Assembly: GCF_012911815.1 (NCBI RefSeq)
Contig: NZ_JAATNW010000002.1
Coordinates: forward strand, 248,001 to 312,000
DNA length: 64,000 nucleotides
Direction: 5' to 3'
From: Alteromonas ponticola
Lineage (GTDB): Bacteria > Pseudomonadota > Gammaproteobacteria > Enterobacterales > Alteromonadaceae
The translations under genes and the position numbers were made by a program. The stretch's first letter is position 1. Each line of letters starts with the position of its first letter. Under the pieces are notes generated by a model, which searched no databases, was not told the DNA's origin, and worked only from the letters and a program-made list of their open reading frames with translations. Of the stretch, positions 44,510-56,505 are shown one piece after another.

Positions 44510-46435
44510 CTACTCATGAGTTAACACAAGATCAGACAGAGGTTGGCACTGACACAGCAAGATGATGCCTGATCGATGTTTATCGCCACTCAGCGCTGCT
44601 GAATGTGGATTTAACAGTGTGCATTCCCCTGCTATCAGTCTGGCCCGACAACTACCACAATGCCCCTGTTCACAGGCATAATTCCAGACAATGTTGTGTT
44701 GTTTCGCGATCTCCAGCACTGTTTGATTTGCTGCCACCCTGATTTCCTGACGAGCATATTTACCAATGACTTCGACGTTAAACGCATGCCCCCGCGGCTC
44801 AGTATGTGGAATCGAAAACTGTTCAGACGTGATGTCCGCCTCTGCTATTTCATATTTTCGTAACCTCTTGTAAATAAAATCAAACAGGGGCCGCGGACCA
44901 CAGATAAAAAACCGTTGATAGCCACGATAAACCAGTGACGTAATCAGCCGCTGAGTGTAGCAAAGCTTTTCCTTTGTGCTATCAAACCCGTTGCTATACA
45001 CAAAGGTTACTCCGAATTTTTCCTTATGCTGTTCGGCTAATGCTAGCAACGCGTTTTTAAACATGGTGTGGGTAGGTTTTTTACTGAAATAGACCAAATG
45101 AATTGTGACATCACTACCATGTTGCAGACAGCGTTTTATCATAGAAATAATAGGTGTTATGCCGCTTCCACCAGCGAAAAATACCATGCACGAGGGCGCG
45201 CTTTTTTTATATATCGATAATCCAAATTGACCAAAAGGCCCGCCTACCTTTAGTTTGTCGCCCATCTTTAACTGCGTGTGCAAGTAGGTTGAGAAGACAC
45301 CGTTGGTACAGCGTTTCACCGCTATTTCCAGATAGCTACTGCATTCGTCTATTGATGCATTACAAAGCGAGTAACATCGTGAAACTGAAATGTGATTCAA
45401 GACTTTGCTTAATACAATGTACTGACCTGCGTAAAAGCGCAGAGTTTTGTTGCCGGGCAATACCAGTGTAATTTTCACTGCATCAGGCGTGATTGCTTCA
45501 ATACGGGCAACCGTCATTATCATGTAAGCGGGTATTGGCTCGCCCTGTTCAACTTTCAATACCGTTTCATGCGCTTTAGATAATTTCATCAAAGACGTGA
45601 TTGGTGCATCCTGCGCACGTAACTCTGCCGCAACGTTACGGTAAACTTGTTGATACCTGTACCAGGGCACACGCGGGTACAGATGATGGATCAAATGGTA
45701 GTTTTGGCCCATTAACAGTACGTTGAGCCATACGCTGGGAAATATGCTGCTGTTCTGGTACTTATCCAGCGCAGTGTGAGGATAATGAGGCAGATAATCG
45801 AAAAACAGGGTCAGCACAAACACAGCTATCAGGTTAGGAACAATTAACAGCGCCACTATTTCAAGCAGAAATCCCATATATAGCAGACAGCCAAGCAGTG
45901 AAAACACCAGCAAAAAATACAGAACCGTGGTCGGATAGGTAGCCCTTATAACCGGCTCATGCCGCAGCTTCAAAAACATAAAGGTAAGGTATTGAAACGG
46001 AATGTAAAAACAATTCAGAGCCACCTGATACCAGCGCTTACCAAAATGAAAATGGTCTGGATCCTGTTCGGGGTCGTTGGTAAACGCGTGATGCCGATCG
46101 TGCAATAATTTAAACGCCGGAAAAGGTACCAACAGTAAAGGAATGCCCGCTATCCAGCCAATGGCTGTTTCACACCATTTGGATGAAGACGCTGCGTGAA
46201 TGATATTTCCGTGCCCTGCATCGTGAACCAAGGTAAAACCAATATAAGCTAATACTGTGCAGATGACAGCTGCAAAGGTAAGAGGGATGAGCGCGTGAGC
46301 AACGGCAAATAGCACACTCGCATATCCTATTATGAAGGCGCAGAATAAAGCTAAGGTACCCCACGCAATAGCAGGTACGGATTGCTGCCACCTTTCCTCA
46401 AATATCGGTTGGGTTTCAGATGCATGCAGTGCCAT
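44510..46435 (-). CDS. Fatty-acid desaturase fused to flavin reductase and 2Fe-2S ferredoxin
   Basis: About 641 residues from the ATG at 46435, with AAAGG just upstream; another ATG at 46471 is possible. Residues 1-300 are a membrane diiron desaturase with three His boxes: HDAGH (71-75), HDRHH (112-116) and HLIHHLYPRVPW. Next is a ferredoxin-NADP reductase-like module: FAD-binding RCYSLCNAS and GPFGQFGL, then NAD(P)-binding GGSGITPIISMI. The last 90 residues hold a plant-type 2Fe-2S ferredoxin with CEQGHCGSC and a distal LLCQC Cys. The enzyme would draw electrons from NAD(P)H through FAD and 2Fe-2S to its own diiron centre, introducing a double bond in membrane lipids. It diverges from an AraC regulator that may control it. 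Confidence 0.92.
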   Translation of the reverse strand: MALHASETQPIFEERWQQSVPAIAWGTLALFCAFIIGYASVLFAVAHALIPLTFAAVICTVLAYIGFTLVHDAGHGNIIHAASSSKWCETAIGWIAGIPLLLVPFPAFKLLHDRHHAFTNDPEQDPDHFHFGKRWYQVALNCFYIPFQYLTFMFLKLRHEPVIRATYPTTVLYFLLVFSLLGCLLYMGFLLEIVALLIVPNLIAVFVLTLFFDYLPHYPHTALDKYQNSSIFPSVWLNVLLMGQNYHLIHHLYPRVPWYRYQQVYRNVAAELRAQDAPITSLMKLSKAHETVLKVEQGEPIPAYMIMTVARIEAITPDAVKITLVLPGNKTLRFYAGQYIVLSKVLNHISVSRCYSLCNASIDECSSYLEIAVKRCTNGVFSTYLHTQLKMGDKLKVGGPFGQFGLSIYKKSAPSCMVFFAGGSGITPIISMIKRCLQHGSDVTIHLVYFSKKPTHTMFKNALLALAEQHKEKFGVTFVYSNGFDSTKEKLCYTQRLITSLVYRGYQRFFICGPRPLFDFIYKRLRKYEIAEADITSEQFSIPHTEPRGHAFNVEVIGKYARQEIRVAANQTVLEIAKQHNIVWNYACEQGHCGSCRARLIAGECTLLNPHSAALSGDKHRSGIILLCQCQPLSDLVLTHE

Positions 46436-46532
46436 TACCTTTCTCGTTTCAATCAGTCGATGTACACGCATTACCGTATTACAAAATCTTCATCGCACCA
46501 CTTTCATTTAAAGACAATTTTATTATCATTAA

Positions 46533-47600
46533 ATGACAGACAGCTGTGATGAATTAAAAGAGGATATGCAGAAAGTTATTCATAATTCCTATGTATTAAT
46601 GGCGCTGCATTTGAACCTGGCACCACCAGCTAAACTTATACAGCATAGCCGTTTTACTCTGGATGAATTAAAACAGTTAGAATGGCTGCCGGTAGCTGAT
46701 GGGGTTCAGTTAATCCATAATCTACAACGGTTTACCCTTAACCCGGATACGGCGTTTCTATTTGGCCGTCATTTGGGCGCGACGAGCCACGGCGCGGTAG
46801 GTTACGCAACCCTTAGTGCACCTACTGTAGGTGAGGCAATCAATACTTTCGTAAAGTGGTTTCACATTCGATGCGACACTTATCATGCTAATATTGCCCA
46901 TCAAGAGAACTTTGTGGAGGTTGTCATTACCGATACCACCTGTGACGAGGGGTTCGCGGGCTTTTTCTTTCGCGCTCTGGTCACTGCCTTGCAATCGCTG
47001 ATGCAGCAGTTACTGGGGCACATTCCCTCACGCCAGATTGTGACCTATCTTAAACATGCACAGACAGAACAAGACAGAAATATTCAGGACTATCTGACTG
47101 GCAATCTTATTTTTAACGCCAGCGAGCATAAATTACTGATTAGCCATGAAATATGGCAGTGCAAATCGCCATTGTTTGACCACGTTTCTTTCGAAGCCAA
47201 CCTCAAACAATGCAGTTATTTGAAGTCGCTCAAAATGGCTGACTTTAAAGATCAGGTAAGTAGTTACATCCGCCAACAACTTGAGTTCGCGCAAGCAGGC
47301 AACATCGAACACGCCACCCTGACGCTTACGCGGCTAAGTCAGCATTTAAATTTGCACGAACGCACCGTCATTCGGCGATTAAGGCAGCAAGACACATCTT
47401 TCAGGCAGTTAATTGAACAACAGCGTCAACGCTTAGCCGTCGAACTGCTGCTACAAGCCCATTACCAGATTTATGAAATCGCTGAAATTCTGGGTTACAA
47501 CGAGAGTGCCAATTTCTGTCGCGCATTCACGCGCTGGTATGGTTGCAGCCCATCGGTGTACAGACGGAAAAAAGACAAAACAAGCTTTGCCGAGACATAA
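46533..47600 (+). CDS. AraC-family transcriptional regulator
   Basis: 355 residues. The N-terminal part (about 20-200) is an OruR/ArgR-like ligand domain (AHLNLAPPAKLIQHSRFTLDELKQLEWLPVADGVQL and VGYATLSAPTVGEAI). The C-terminal 100 residues are the double helix-turn-helix AraC domain (LSQHLNLHERTVIRRLRQQDTSFRQLIEQQR and YEIAEILGYNESANFCRAFTRWYGCSPSVYRR). It is divergent from the desaturase gene 100 bases away, so that gene is its likely target, perhaps in response to a fatty acid or related compound. The start could also be the ATG at 46560. Confidence 0.9.
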   Translation: MTDSCDELKEDMQKVIHNSYVLMALHLNLAPPAKLIQHSRFTLDELKQLEWLPVADGVQLIHNLQRFTLNPDTAFLFGRHLGATSHGAVGYATLSAPTVGEAINTFVKWFHIRCDTYHANIAHQENFVEVVITDTTCDEGFAGFFFRALVTALQSLMQQLLGHIPSRQIVTYLKHAQTEQDRNIQDYLTGNLIFNASEHKLLISHEIWQCKSPLFDHVSFEANLKQCSYLKSLKMADFKDQVSSYIRQQLEFAQAGNIEHATLTLTRLSQHLNLHERTVIRRLRQQDTSFRQLIEQQRQRLAVELLLQAHYQIYEIAEILGYNESANFCRAFTRWYGCSPSVYRRKKDKTSFAET

Positions 47601-47702
47601 ACTGTCAGCGTTCTTTACACCTCTAAAATTCTCGATTTTCAACCGCTTGATATTTATGCATAAAAACTAAGGCCGAAATATTGCTTAATTTTTATGCAGT
47701 TC

Positions 47703-47744
47703 GTAAAAAACCGAATTTATTATGTCGTTACCTTCGGTTTGCAC
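47703..47744 (+). promoter_or_regulatory. Candidate PEP-CTERM promoter element
   Basis: GTAAAAAACCGAA, then 22 bases, then TTTGCAC, 57 bases before the ATG of the CHRD protein. It matches the layout upstream of the PEP-CTERM gene at 29872. Confidence 0.4.
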
Positions 47745-47801
47745 CCTGTGCGGTATAACCCCCGCCCGGGCGCTACCTTTTAAACGAAAAATGAGGTTGT
47801 T

Positions 47802-48353
47802 ATGAAAATAAAAGTACTACTTCACTCACTCTTAGTATGTGCGGTGGCAACATTTGCTCATGTTGCCAATGCAGATATTATATTCACGGGCACGTTAAGC
47901 GGCGATCAGGAAGTCCCCGGAGTTGAAACGACTGCATCAGGAAGTGCGATGGGCGAATTAACGGGCACCACGGGTTCGTACGTCTTTACCTACGAAATAA
48001 ACTATTCAGACTTAAGCTCACCGATAATTGATATTCTCGGTGGTGGCCATTTCCACAATGCACCAGCTGGCGCAAATGGCGGTGTGGTGCATCTGTTTGA
48101 TACGGCAGATTTTGCCTTTTTAGGTACCACCGATGGTACGATTTCTGGTGACTGGCGATTTGATGACGCATCCAACCCGCTAACGGATGCGCTTGCCAAT
48201 GAATTGATGGCAGGAAATATCTATATTAACTTGCACACTGAAAACTTCAATCCGGGAGAGTTACGCGGGCAACTGGTTGCGGTATCGGAACCCGCCGCCT
48301 TACTTTTGATTGGCAGTGGTTTATTGTTTGCCATGCGCAGAAAGAAAAACTAG
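47802..48353 (+). CDS. CHRD-domain protein with PEP-CTERM-type anchor
   Basis: 183 residues; TGAGG before the ATG. A signal peptide ends at ANA-D. The body is one CHRD domain: FTGTLSGDQEVPGVETTASGSA, YEINYSDLSSPI, HFHNAPAGANGGVVHL, and NIYINLHTENFNPGELRGQL. The tail SEPAALLLIGSGLLFAMRRKKN is an exosortase-type signal with SEP instead of PEP. It is an exported surface or matrix protein. CHRD domains occur in chordin and many bacterial proteins; the conserved His-x-His may bind metal, which is inference. Confidence 0.88.
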   Translation: MKIKVLLHSLLVCAVATFAHVANADIIFTGTLSGDQEVPGVETTASGSAMGELTGTTGSYVFTYEINYSDLSSPIIDILGGGHFHNAPAGANGGVVHLFDTADFAFLGTTDGTISGDWRFDDASNPLTDALANELMAGNIYINLHTENFNPGELRGQLVAVSEPAALLLIGSGLLFAMRRKKN

Positions 48354-48362
48354 GTAAACCGC

Positions 48363-48397
48363 TCAGCGCACGCAGTTTGTGCGCTGAATAATTTTTG
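48363..48397 (+). terminator. Terminator after the CHRD gene
   Basis: TCAGCGCAC and GTGCGCTGA form a perfect 9-bp stem with a 7-base loop, followed by ATAATTTTT. Confidence 0.82.
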
Positions 48398-48467
48398 TTG
48401 CGTGCTGTTATTGCGCAATAACTTTAGCGCACGACCTGATACCGCTAACATGGGGTATTCAGCATAA

Positions 48468-49190
48468 TTAATGCAGGTAGACCAGTAGCGCAAACACCGT
48501 AATACCGGATGCAAAAGGCAAGAACCGGCTTTTACGCTCTTCAGGTAACTCCTCCTTAAGTACATTTAAAATGATGCTGCCTGCTAAAAAGGCAAACAAC
48601 CCGTGGATAATATTTTCATTCAGCGCTAAGTAGCGCCCCAATAACCATCCCACTACGATAGCGGCGGAAAGGATCCAACGGCCATAAACCCGGTAAACTT
48701 CCTTATGGTGTTGACGTAAGCCATAATCGTTAACCAAAAAATGCAGGGACATGGCAATGGCATAAAATAATAATCCCATTTCAGCGTCATCCTGTCGATG
48801 AACGAGTAGATAAGCGATTAGGGCGTTATATAGCGCAAAGGAAAGCAGATGAAGCCAGAATGCATAGCGAACGGTTTTTGACTGTGCAGCGTCCTGCTTT
48901 TCTCTCCCCCCTTTTATCAAGCGTTCCAGACCGTAAAATACGCTTAAACCAATCAGGGCAATAAAATAAGTTTGATGCTCAAGGCTGAGCCACGTACTGT
49001 CTTTGCTGGCAAACGTTGATTGTATCTCTGCCATTTCAGGAAACAGATGAATGAAAATATAAGCAACTGACACACCGCCGGCAAAAGATAACCAACGACT
49101 ACGAGGGATCGCGTCAAGAAATCGCAACTTCCCTGCGAAAAGGTGAATCAAACAGAAGAGTAATACGGTGACTAACTGCATAGTAAACAT
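48468..49190 (-). CDS. ZIP-like polytopic membrane protein
   Basis: 240 residues with about seven or eight membrane spans. Motifs such as ASIP-like FAGGVSVAYIFIHLFPEM, YFIALIGLSVFYGLERL, AFWLHLLSFALYNALIAYLL, AMSLHFLVNDYGLRQHHK and LFAFLAGSIILNVLKEELPEER resemble a ZIP-related family of bacterial membrane proteins. His, Glu and Asp inside spans would suit divalent metal binding. True ZIP transporters have HNxxD motifs that are not obvious here, so transport is uncertain. It converges on the CHRD gene. Confidence 0.65.
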   Translation of the reverse strand: MFTMQLVTVLLFCLIHLFAGKLRFLDAIPRSRWLSFAGGVSVAYIFIHLFPEMAEIQSTFASKDSTWLSLEHQTYFIALIGLSVFYGLERLIKGGREKQDAAQSKTVRYAFWLHLLSFALYNALIAYLLVHRQDDAEMGLLFYAIAMSLHFLVNDYGLRQHHKEVYRVYGRWILSAAIVVGWLLGRYLALNENIIHGLFAFLAGSIILNVLKEELPEERKSRFLPFASGITVFALLVYLH

Positions 49191-51716
<2,526 letters not shown>

Positions 51717-51766
51717 GTGAATTGTTGCCAGCTGAGCCACATTGGCTGACAACTTTTTTAATTGCC

Positions 51767-51795
51767 AAGGCGAACTAGCGATAGTTCGCCTTTGT
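51767..51795 (+). terminator. Terminator after katG
   Basis: AAGGCGAACTA and TAGTTCGCCTT form a perfect 11-bp stem with loop GCGA, about 50 bases after the stop; a short T-rich tail follows. Confidence 0.85.
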
Positions 51796-51987
51796 GTGCT
51801 TTCCGATTAGTCTGGTGGCCTTGCAGGGATATCACCAAGCAAATTATTCCTTACACAGCCTGTTTAAATTTGCACGATCGACACTGAGAAAGGAATATTG
51901 ATGTAAAATGTCGAATGGAAAAAAACACAGTTTGTTGTACATTTATTAATCTGGACTAATTAATAAACCAAGGAATAGGAAAATAGT

Positions 51988-52614
51988 ATGACTGTCGCAA
52001 TGCATGCCACCGCAGAAAAACCCACAGACACGTCACTGCTAGGATGTGTTCGCGTTACGATCACCGATTCAAATCACACTCTTGACTCAAAGTCGGTAAA
52101 CGCTAGAGATGTCGCAGAACAATTTGCAGAGCTGTTCAATGAGCAGCTAGTAAACAACTTATTAGATGCTAACTTAAACATAGATGGCACTTCAATTTCA
52201 TGGGAGATTGAATCTCTTGAAGACGGGAGCCTTAAGGTTTTTTACTTTATTACGGCCATACTTGGTAATACGGCTGCAGTAATAACAATTGCCGATTACA
52301 TTGAAGAGCTTAGAGATGACGAAAAGACGATTACAACACCGGACAACCGCTACGAGTGTAAAATTGATGTCGCTGAGGGTTTTGATAACGTCTACCAAGT
52401 AAAGTTTGGCGACACGCTTTTCTCCGTTGCATCGCAATACAGTAACGAGTTTTCGCTAACTCAAAGGATGGTCATGGTAGTCCTATATCACGTCAATTGT
52501 CACGCTTTTGGTGAAAACCCTGATGATTTAAAAGCTGGAGCTATACTAATGATTCCTAGTGATGACGGTTTCAAACGACTGTACGCAGAGTTTAAGAATA
52601 AAACGCCGCTTTGA
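51988..52614 (+). CDS. Unknown protein with C-terminal FimV/LysM-like domain
   Basis: 208 residues; AAGGAATAGG lies upstream of the ATG. There is no signal peptide. Residues about 1-120 are of unknown type, with one moderately hydrophobic stretch (VFYFITAILGNTAAVITIADYI). The C-terminus YQVKFGDTLFSVASQYSNEFSLTQRMVMVVLYHVNCHAFGENPDDLKAGAILMIPS matches the LysM-like region of FimV proteins (GDTLWxIA... ALYxANPxAF... LxAGxxLxIP). FimV uses it to bind peptidoglycan at cell poles. Without a secretion signal the domain may instead bind a cytosolic or injected target. The gene is flanked by large non-coding gaps. Confidence 0.65.
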   Translation: MTVAMHATAEKPTDTSLLGCVRVTITDSNHTLDSKSVNARDVAEQFAELFNEQLVNNLLDANLNIDGTSISWEIESLEDGSLKVFYFITAILGNTAAVITIADYIEELRDDEKTITTPDNRYECKIDVAEGFDNVYQVKFGDTLFSVASQYSNEFSLTQRMVMVVLYHVNCHAFGENPDDLKAGAILMIPSDDGFKRLYAEFKNKTPL

Positions 52615-53051
52615 CCATTCACTAATCAGCTATTGGTCTTTGATTACACTTTTGTTGAAGGTTCATTTACTTCGATGCGAATTTCAAAGACCGAATTATG
52701 TTCGGCTCCGACCAGTTTATCTGGCCAGACACCATCAAACTCTCATTTGAGATTCTGGTAAATGCCCCGTTTCTACCCTGTCAGCAAACGCATAAAATTT
52801 CTACGCCAATGCCGCCCTATCCTTACAACTTAACACGCAGGAAATAGCTCGCCACCACAAGAAATCTGTGCCCTCTACTGACTAACAAAATTCAAAAATC
52901 AACGATACCTCACGCTTTCAAGTACTACCGGAATTGTCGGAAACCAACATGACGTTATTTGTAAGTAATGATTTATTACATTAATTCTCCCTGTTGAAAC
53001 ATCGTCGACATCAATTGATGATAGGTTTTACCGATTGCGTTAGAACAAAGG
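52615..53051. other. 437-base gap without recognised gene
   Basis: No frame with ribosome site and coding character. A small hairpin CCGAA-TTATG-TTCGG lies near 52691-52705. Confidence 0.35.
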
Positions 53052-53063
53052 ATGTATAAACCA

Positions 53064-54317
53064 ATGCGGATTAAAATACTTCTCAGTTTTTCAATGATAC
53101 TCATGCTCAGCGGATGCAGCTTCCTCAATCAAATTCGAATGCGCTTCGCCAATGATGACTTAACCGCACAATGGCGGGTTAAGGAAGAACAGATAGCCCT
53201 GCCTACCCGATACATCAGTAACAAACCTCATGTCTATGTTGATATAAACGGCGAGGAGGACTTTTTATTTCTCATTGATAGCGGTGCCTCTATTAGCTAC
53301 CTGATGGACAGTGCCAAAGTGGCTGAAATGAATTTAGACAGAGGCTTTGATCTGCTTGCCGCAGGATGGGGTGATGGGAAGGACTCAATAGCCTACCAGG
53401 TCACCGTGAAGCAGCTTAACCTTTCCGGTGTGAGCTTTGAAAACGTCAGCATGGCGTACCTGCCCGTTGCCAAATCGCCCTACTTTGCGCGGGCGGATGA
53501 AGTGGTGATTGATGGCGTGCTAGGGCACGATATTTTAAAACATTTTGTCTGGCAGTTTGATGAGAGACTAAATCGAATAAAAATCAGCCGCACGCCGTTT
53601 CAAGCGGGACCAGAAGATGTTACTGTTGAATTCGACATCTCCATGAGCAAGCTGTCGATTCCAGTAAAAATTGATTTAGGCAACGAACGAGTCATTCAAC
53701 ATGACGTACTTATCGACACTGGAAGTAGGCATTACTTTAAGCTTAACCAGACATATCTTGATGAAGAATCTATCGCACTTAATTTGCCGTCAGTGGAAGC
53801 GGCTGATTTTGGTTTAAGCGGAAGAGCCATTCATCGACGAGTAACCCTGCCCGGCTTAAAAGTTGGCAGCGTGAACATGCCAAACATCAAAACCAACCTG
53901 ATTGAAACCGACGACGCGGATGACTTCTGGGTGATTGGTAGCGCCGCGCTAAATCAATATATCAGTACGTTGGATTACACCCAGAACAAACTATTTCTTA
54001 CGCCCTATCCAGACCATCATTTTAACAGTCAGTATAATCTTATAGGGTTAGAGCTCAGGAAAATTACTTCGGGCGAATTTGTCGTACGCTATGTAATGCC
54101 TGACATGGCAACCTCTGATTTCGATTTTAAAGTCGGCGATCTCATCACCAGATTGAGCGGTAAACCATCCAGCGAAATCACAGAAGATGAATGGCTAATG
54201 CTGAGTGATCAGCCTGGGGAATATGAAATCTGCCGGGTTCGAGAGCCTACTGTTAACCAACAATGCTTTTTAGTGGCAAGCAAACACGTTGAGGGATATT
54301 CAAACCAAAAACTTTGA
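53064..54317 (+). CDS. Retropepsin-like aspartic protease lipoprotein with C-terminal PDZ-like domain
   Basis: About 417 residues from the ATG at 53064, which has AAAGGATG at good spacing; the frame reaches 53052. Lipobox MLSGC makes it a lipoprotein. Two aspartyl protease motifs occur in one chain, FLIDSGASISYL and VLIDTGSRHYF, each with Asp-Ser/Thr-Gly. Bacterial retropepsin-like proteins often have one and work as dimers. Two motifs suggest a pseudo-dimeric, pepsin-like arrangement. The last 90 residues (FKVGDLITRLSGKPSSEITEDEW) look like PDZ, recalling periplasmic processing proteases. Substrate unknown. Confidence 0.8.
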   Translation: MRIKILLSFSMILMLSGCSFLNQIRMRFANDDLTAQWRVKEEQIALPTRYISNKPHVYVDINGEEDFLFLIDSGASISYLMDSAKVAEMNLDRGFDLLAAGWGDGKDSIAYQVTVKQLNLSGVSFENVSMAYLPVAKSPYFARADEVVIDGVLGHDILKHFVWQFDERLNRIKISRTPFQAGPEDVTVEFDISMSKLSIPVKIDLGNERVIQHDVLIDTGSRHYFKLNQTYLDEESIALNLPSVEAADFGLSGRAIHRRVTLPGLKVGSVNMPNIKTNLIETDDADDFWVIGSAALNQYISTLDYTQNKLFLTPYPDHHFNSQYNLIGLELRKITSGEFVVRYVMPDMATSDFDFKVGDLITRLSGKPSSEITEDEWLMLSDQPGEYEICRVREPTVNQQCFLVASKHVEGYSNQKL

Positions 54318-54458
54318 CGGCGAATGCGGTTCATCCGCCCTGACATTGGCGTCTGCGCACTCAGGCAAAATCTTTACATCTATGAATATTAACTAAAAGT
54401 TAATTATTTTTCAGGATGTGCTAGATTTAATTAATCTAAAAAAAGAAAGGGATGTCTT

Positions 54459-56264
54459 ATGTTCCGTATTTGCTTACTCATTGCCATCGCTATCGGTTTT
54501 ATTACCGGCTTATCACCGCAAGCCAGTGCCGCTGTCCAAACACAAACTGAAGCCGCGCAAACGCTAACCTCTGCCGATGAGAAACTGACTCAGTTTTTAG
54601 AGAGCCATTGGCAAAGTTTCCTTCAGGATTACCCCGAGTATGCATCGTATCTGGGTATGGCCAACAAGGAGCAAAGCAGGCGTTGGACAGACAATAGTTT
54701 AAAGGCTATTGAGCAGCGCTATCAGTCAGATCTGGCATTACGAAAAAAAATGCAGGATATCGATCGAGCGGCATTGAGCGCAGCACAAAAGGTCAACTAC
54801 GATCTGTTTAAATGGCAGCTCGACAAGTCCATTGAAGAACATGAGTTTAAAACCTACCTGATTCCCATCACCCAGCTCAGCGGGGTCCATACGCTCAACG
54901 ACTTTGCTAACATTGTTCCATTAAATAGCGTCGAAGATTATCGCAATTGGCTGGTTCGACTGGAGCGTTTGCCAACCCTAATTGCGCAAACCCGAAAGCT
55001 GATGGAAAAAGGCATGAGCGAGGGTATCATGCCTGCCGCCGCAACCATGCAAAGGGTCGCTCCGCAGCTTGATGCACTGATTGTGGAAGATGCGAAAAAA
55101 AGCGTTTTTTATACGCCCTTTGCCAAACTTCCCGACCATTTTAGTGACGCTGATAAACAAGACTTACAAACCCAGGCCGTTACCATCATAGACAAACAAC
55201 TGACCCCTGCCTACCGGGATTTAAAAACTTTTTTTACTGAGCAGTATTTGCCAGGCAGTAAAGAGGAGCACGGCGTCTGGGCGCGAGCAAAAGGGAAGCA
55301 GTATTATGAATATTTGGTGCGCTATTACACTACCACCGACATGACGCCCGATGCTATTCATCAATTAGGATTGGAAGAAGTTGCCCGGAACAGGGCTGAA
55401 ATGGATAAGGTGATTGCCGAGGTGGGCTTTGAAGGCACTTTTGAAGAATTTCTAACGTTTCTGCGAACCGATCCGCAATTTTACTATGAATCTCCCGAGG
55501 CGCTATTCGAAGGGTATCTGGCGGTCAGTAAACGTCTTGACCCCGAGCTGACCAAACTGTTTGGTAAATTGCCACGAGCTCCTTATGGATTAAAGCCCAT
55601 TCCGGATAATACAGCGCCACAGGCACCCACCGCCTACTACAGCGGCCCCTCAGCCGATGGCCTGCGGCCTGGATGGTATTACGTTAATTTACATCAGCCA
55701 GAAACCCGCCCCAAGTACGAAATGGAAGTGCTTAGCGTGCACGAAGCGGTTCCTGGCCATCACCTGCAAATAGCGTTGCAAATGGAATTGGGTGAACTCC
55801 CCATGTTTCGCCGTTTCTTAGGGTTCACCGTTTTTACCGAAGGTTGGGGGCTTTACAGTGAGCGTTTAGGCTATGACATGAACCTGTATACCGACCCCTA
55901 CTCTCGCTTTGGCCAATTGACTTATGACATGTGGCGCTCAATTCGTCTGGTGGTCGACACGGGTATTCATTACAAAGGGTGGACCCGACAGGAAGCCATT
56001 GATTACTTCAAAGCCAATGCGGCTAAATCAGAAGAAGATATAACCAATGAAGTTGACCGTTATATCGCCATGCCGGGCCAGGCCCTGGCCTATAAAATTG
56101 GTCAGTTAAAAATGTTGGAATTGCGCGAAAAAGCTACTTCGCAACTTGGCGACAAATTCGATATCCGTGCGTTTCACGATACTATGTTAGGCTCGGGTTC
56201 AGTCCCCCTGAACGTACTCGAATCCAATATTAATGAATGGATCGCGGAATTCGAGAACGAATAA
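54459..56264 (+). CDS. DUF885-family secreted metallopeptidase-like protein
   Basis: 601 residues; AAAGGG precedes the ATG. A signal peptide ends near ASAAV. The DUF885 signature VHEAVPGHHLQIAL, an HExxxGHH variant of the zinc-binding HExxH helix, is near residue 430, followed by FTEGWGLYSERLGYDM with the third acidic ligand. LPRAPYGLKPIPDNTAP and MPGQALAYKIGQLKMLELR are also typical. These periplasmic or outer-membrane proteins are probable metallopeptidases acting on peptides. It has its own hairpin terminator. Confidence 0.9.
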   Translation: MFRICLLIAIAIGFITGLSPQASAAVQTQTEAAQTLTSADEKLTQFLESHWQSFLQDYPEYASYLGMANKEQSRRWTDNSLKAIEQRYQSDLALRKKMQDIDRAALSAAQKVNYDLFKWQLDKSIEEHEFKTYLIPITQLSGVHTLNDFANIVPLNSVEDYRNWLVRLERLPTLIAQTRKLMEKGMSEGIMPAAATMQRVAPQLDALIVEDAKKSVFYTPFAKLPDHFSDADKQDLQTQAVTIIDKQLTPAYRDLKTFFTEQYLPGSKEEHGVWARAKGKQYYEYLVRYYTTTDMTPDAIHQLGLEEVARNRAEMDKVIAEVGFEGTFEEFLTFLRTDPQFYYESPEALFEGYLAVSKRLDPELTKLFGKLPRAPYGLKPIPDNTAPQAPTAYYSGPSADGLRPGWYYVNLHQPETRPKYEMEVLSVHEAVPGHHLQIALQMELGELPMFRRFLGFTVFTEGWGLYSERLGYDMNLYTDPYSRFGQLTYDMWRSIRLVVDTGIHYKGWTRQEAIDYFKANAAKSEEDITNEVDRYIAMPGQALAYKIGQLKMLELREKATSQLGDKFDIRAFHDTMLGSGSVPLNVLESNINEWIAEFENE

Positions 56265-56275
56265 CAAAGTTAAAC

Positions 56276-56299
56276 GCTAGCCTCATCAGCTAGCTTTTT
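56276..56299 (+). terminator. Terminator after the DUF885 gene
   Basis: GCTAGC repeats as an inverted pair around CTCATCA, followed by five T, directly after the stop. Confidence 0.75.
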
Positions 56300-56505
56300 C
56301 CACGCACACCATCGTTACCCGTCAATGCGATCTAGCGCCTGCTACTGATTCGTTTCAATTCGAAAAGCTCACAACGGGCCCATTTTGCGTAGTGTAAATA
56401 AGCAACATGAACGTAGCGCTGTCGGTAGCTTAATTTGAACACTTAATTATCAGCCCCGCCTGCAGGAGTAGCATGCGCTCAATTGCATGAACTTATCTGG
56501 TAAGG

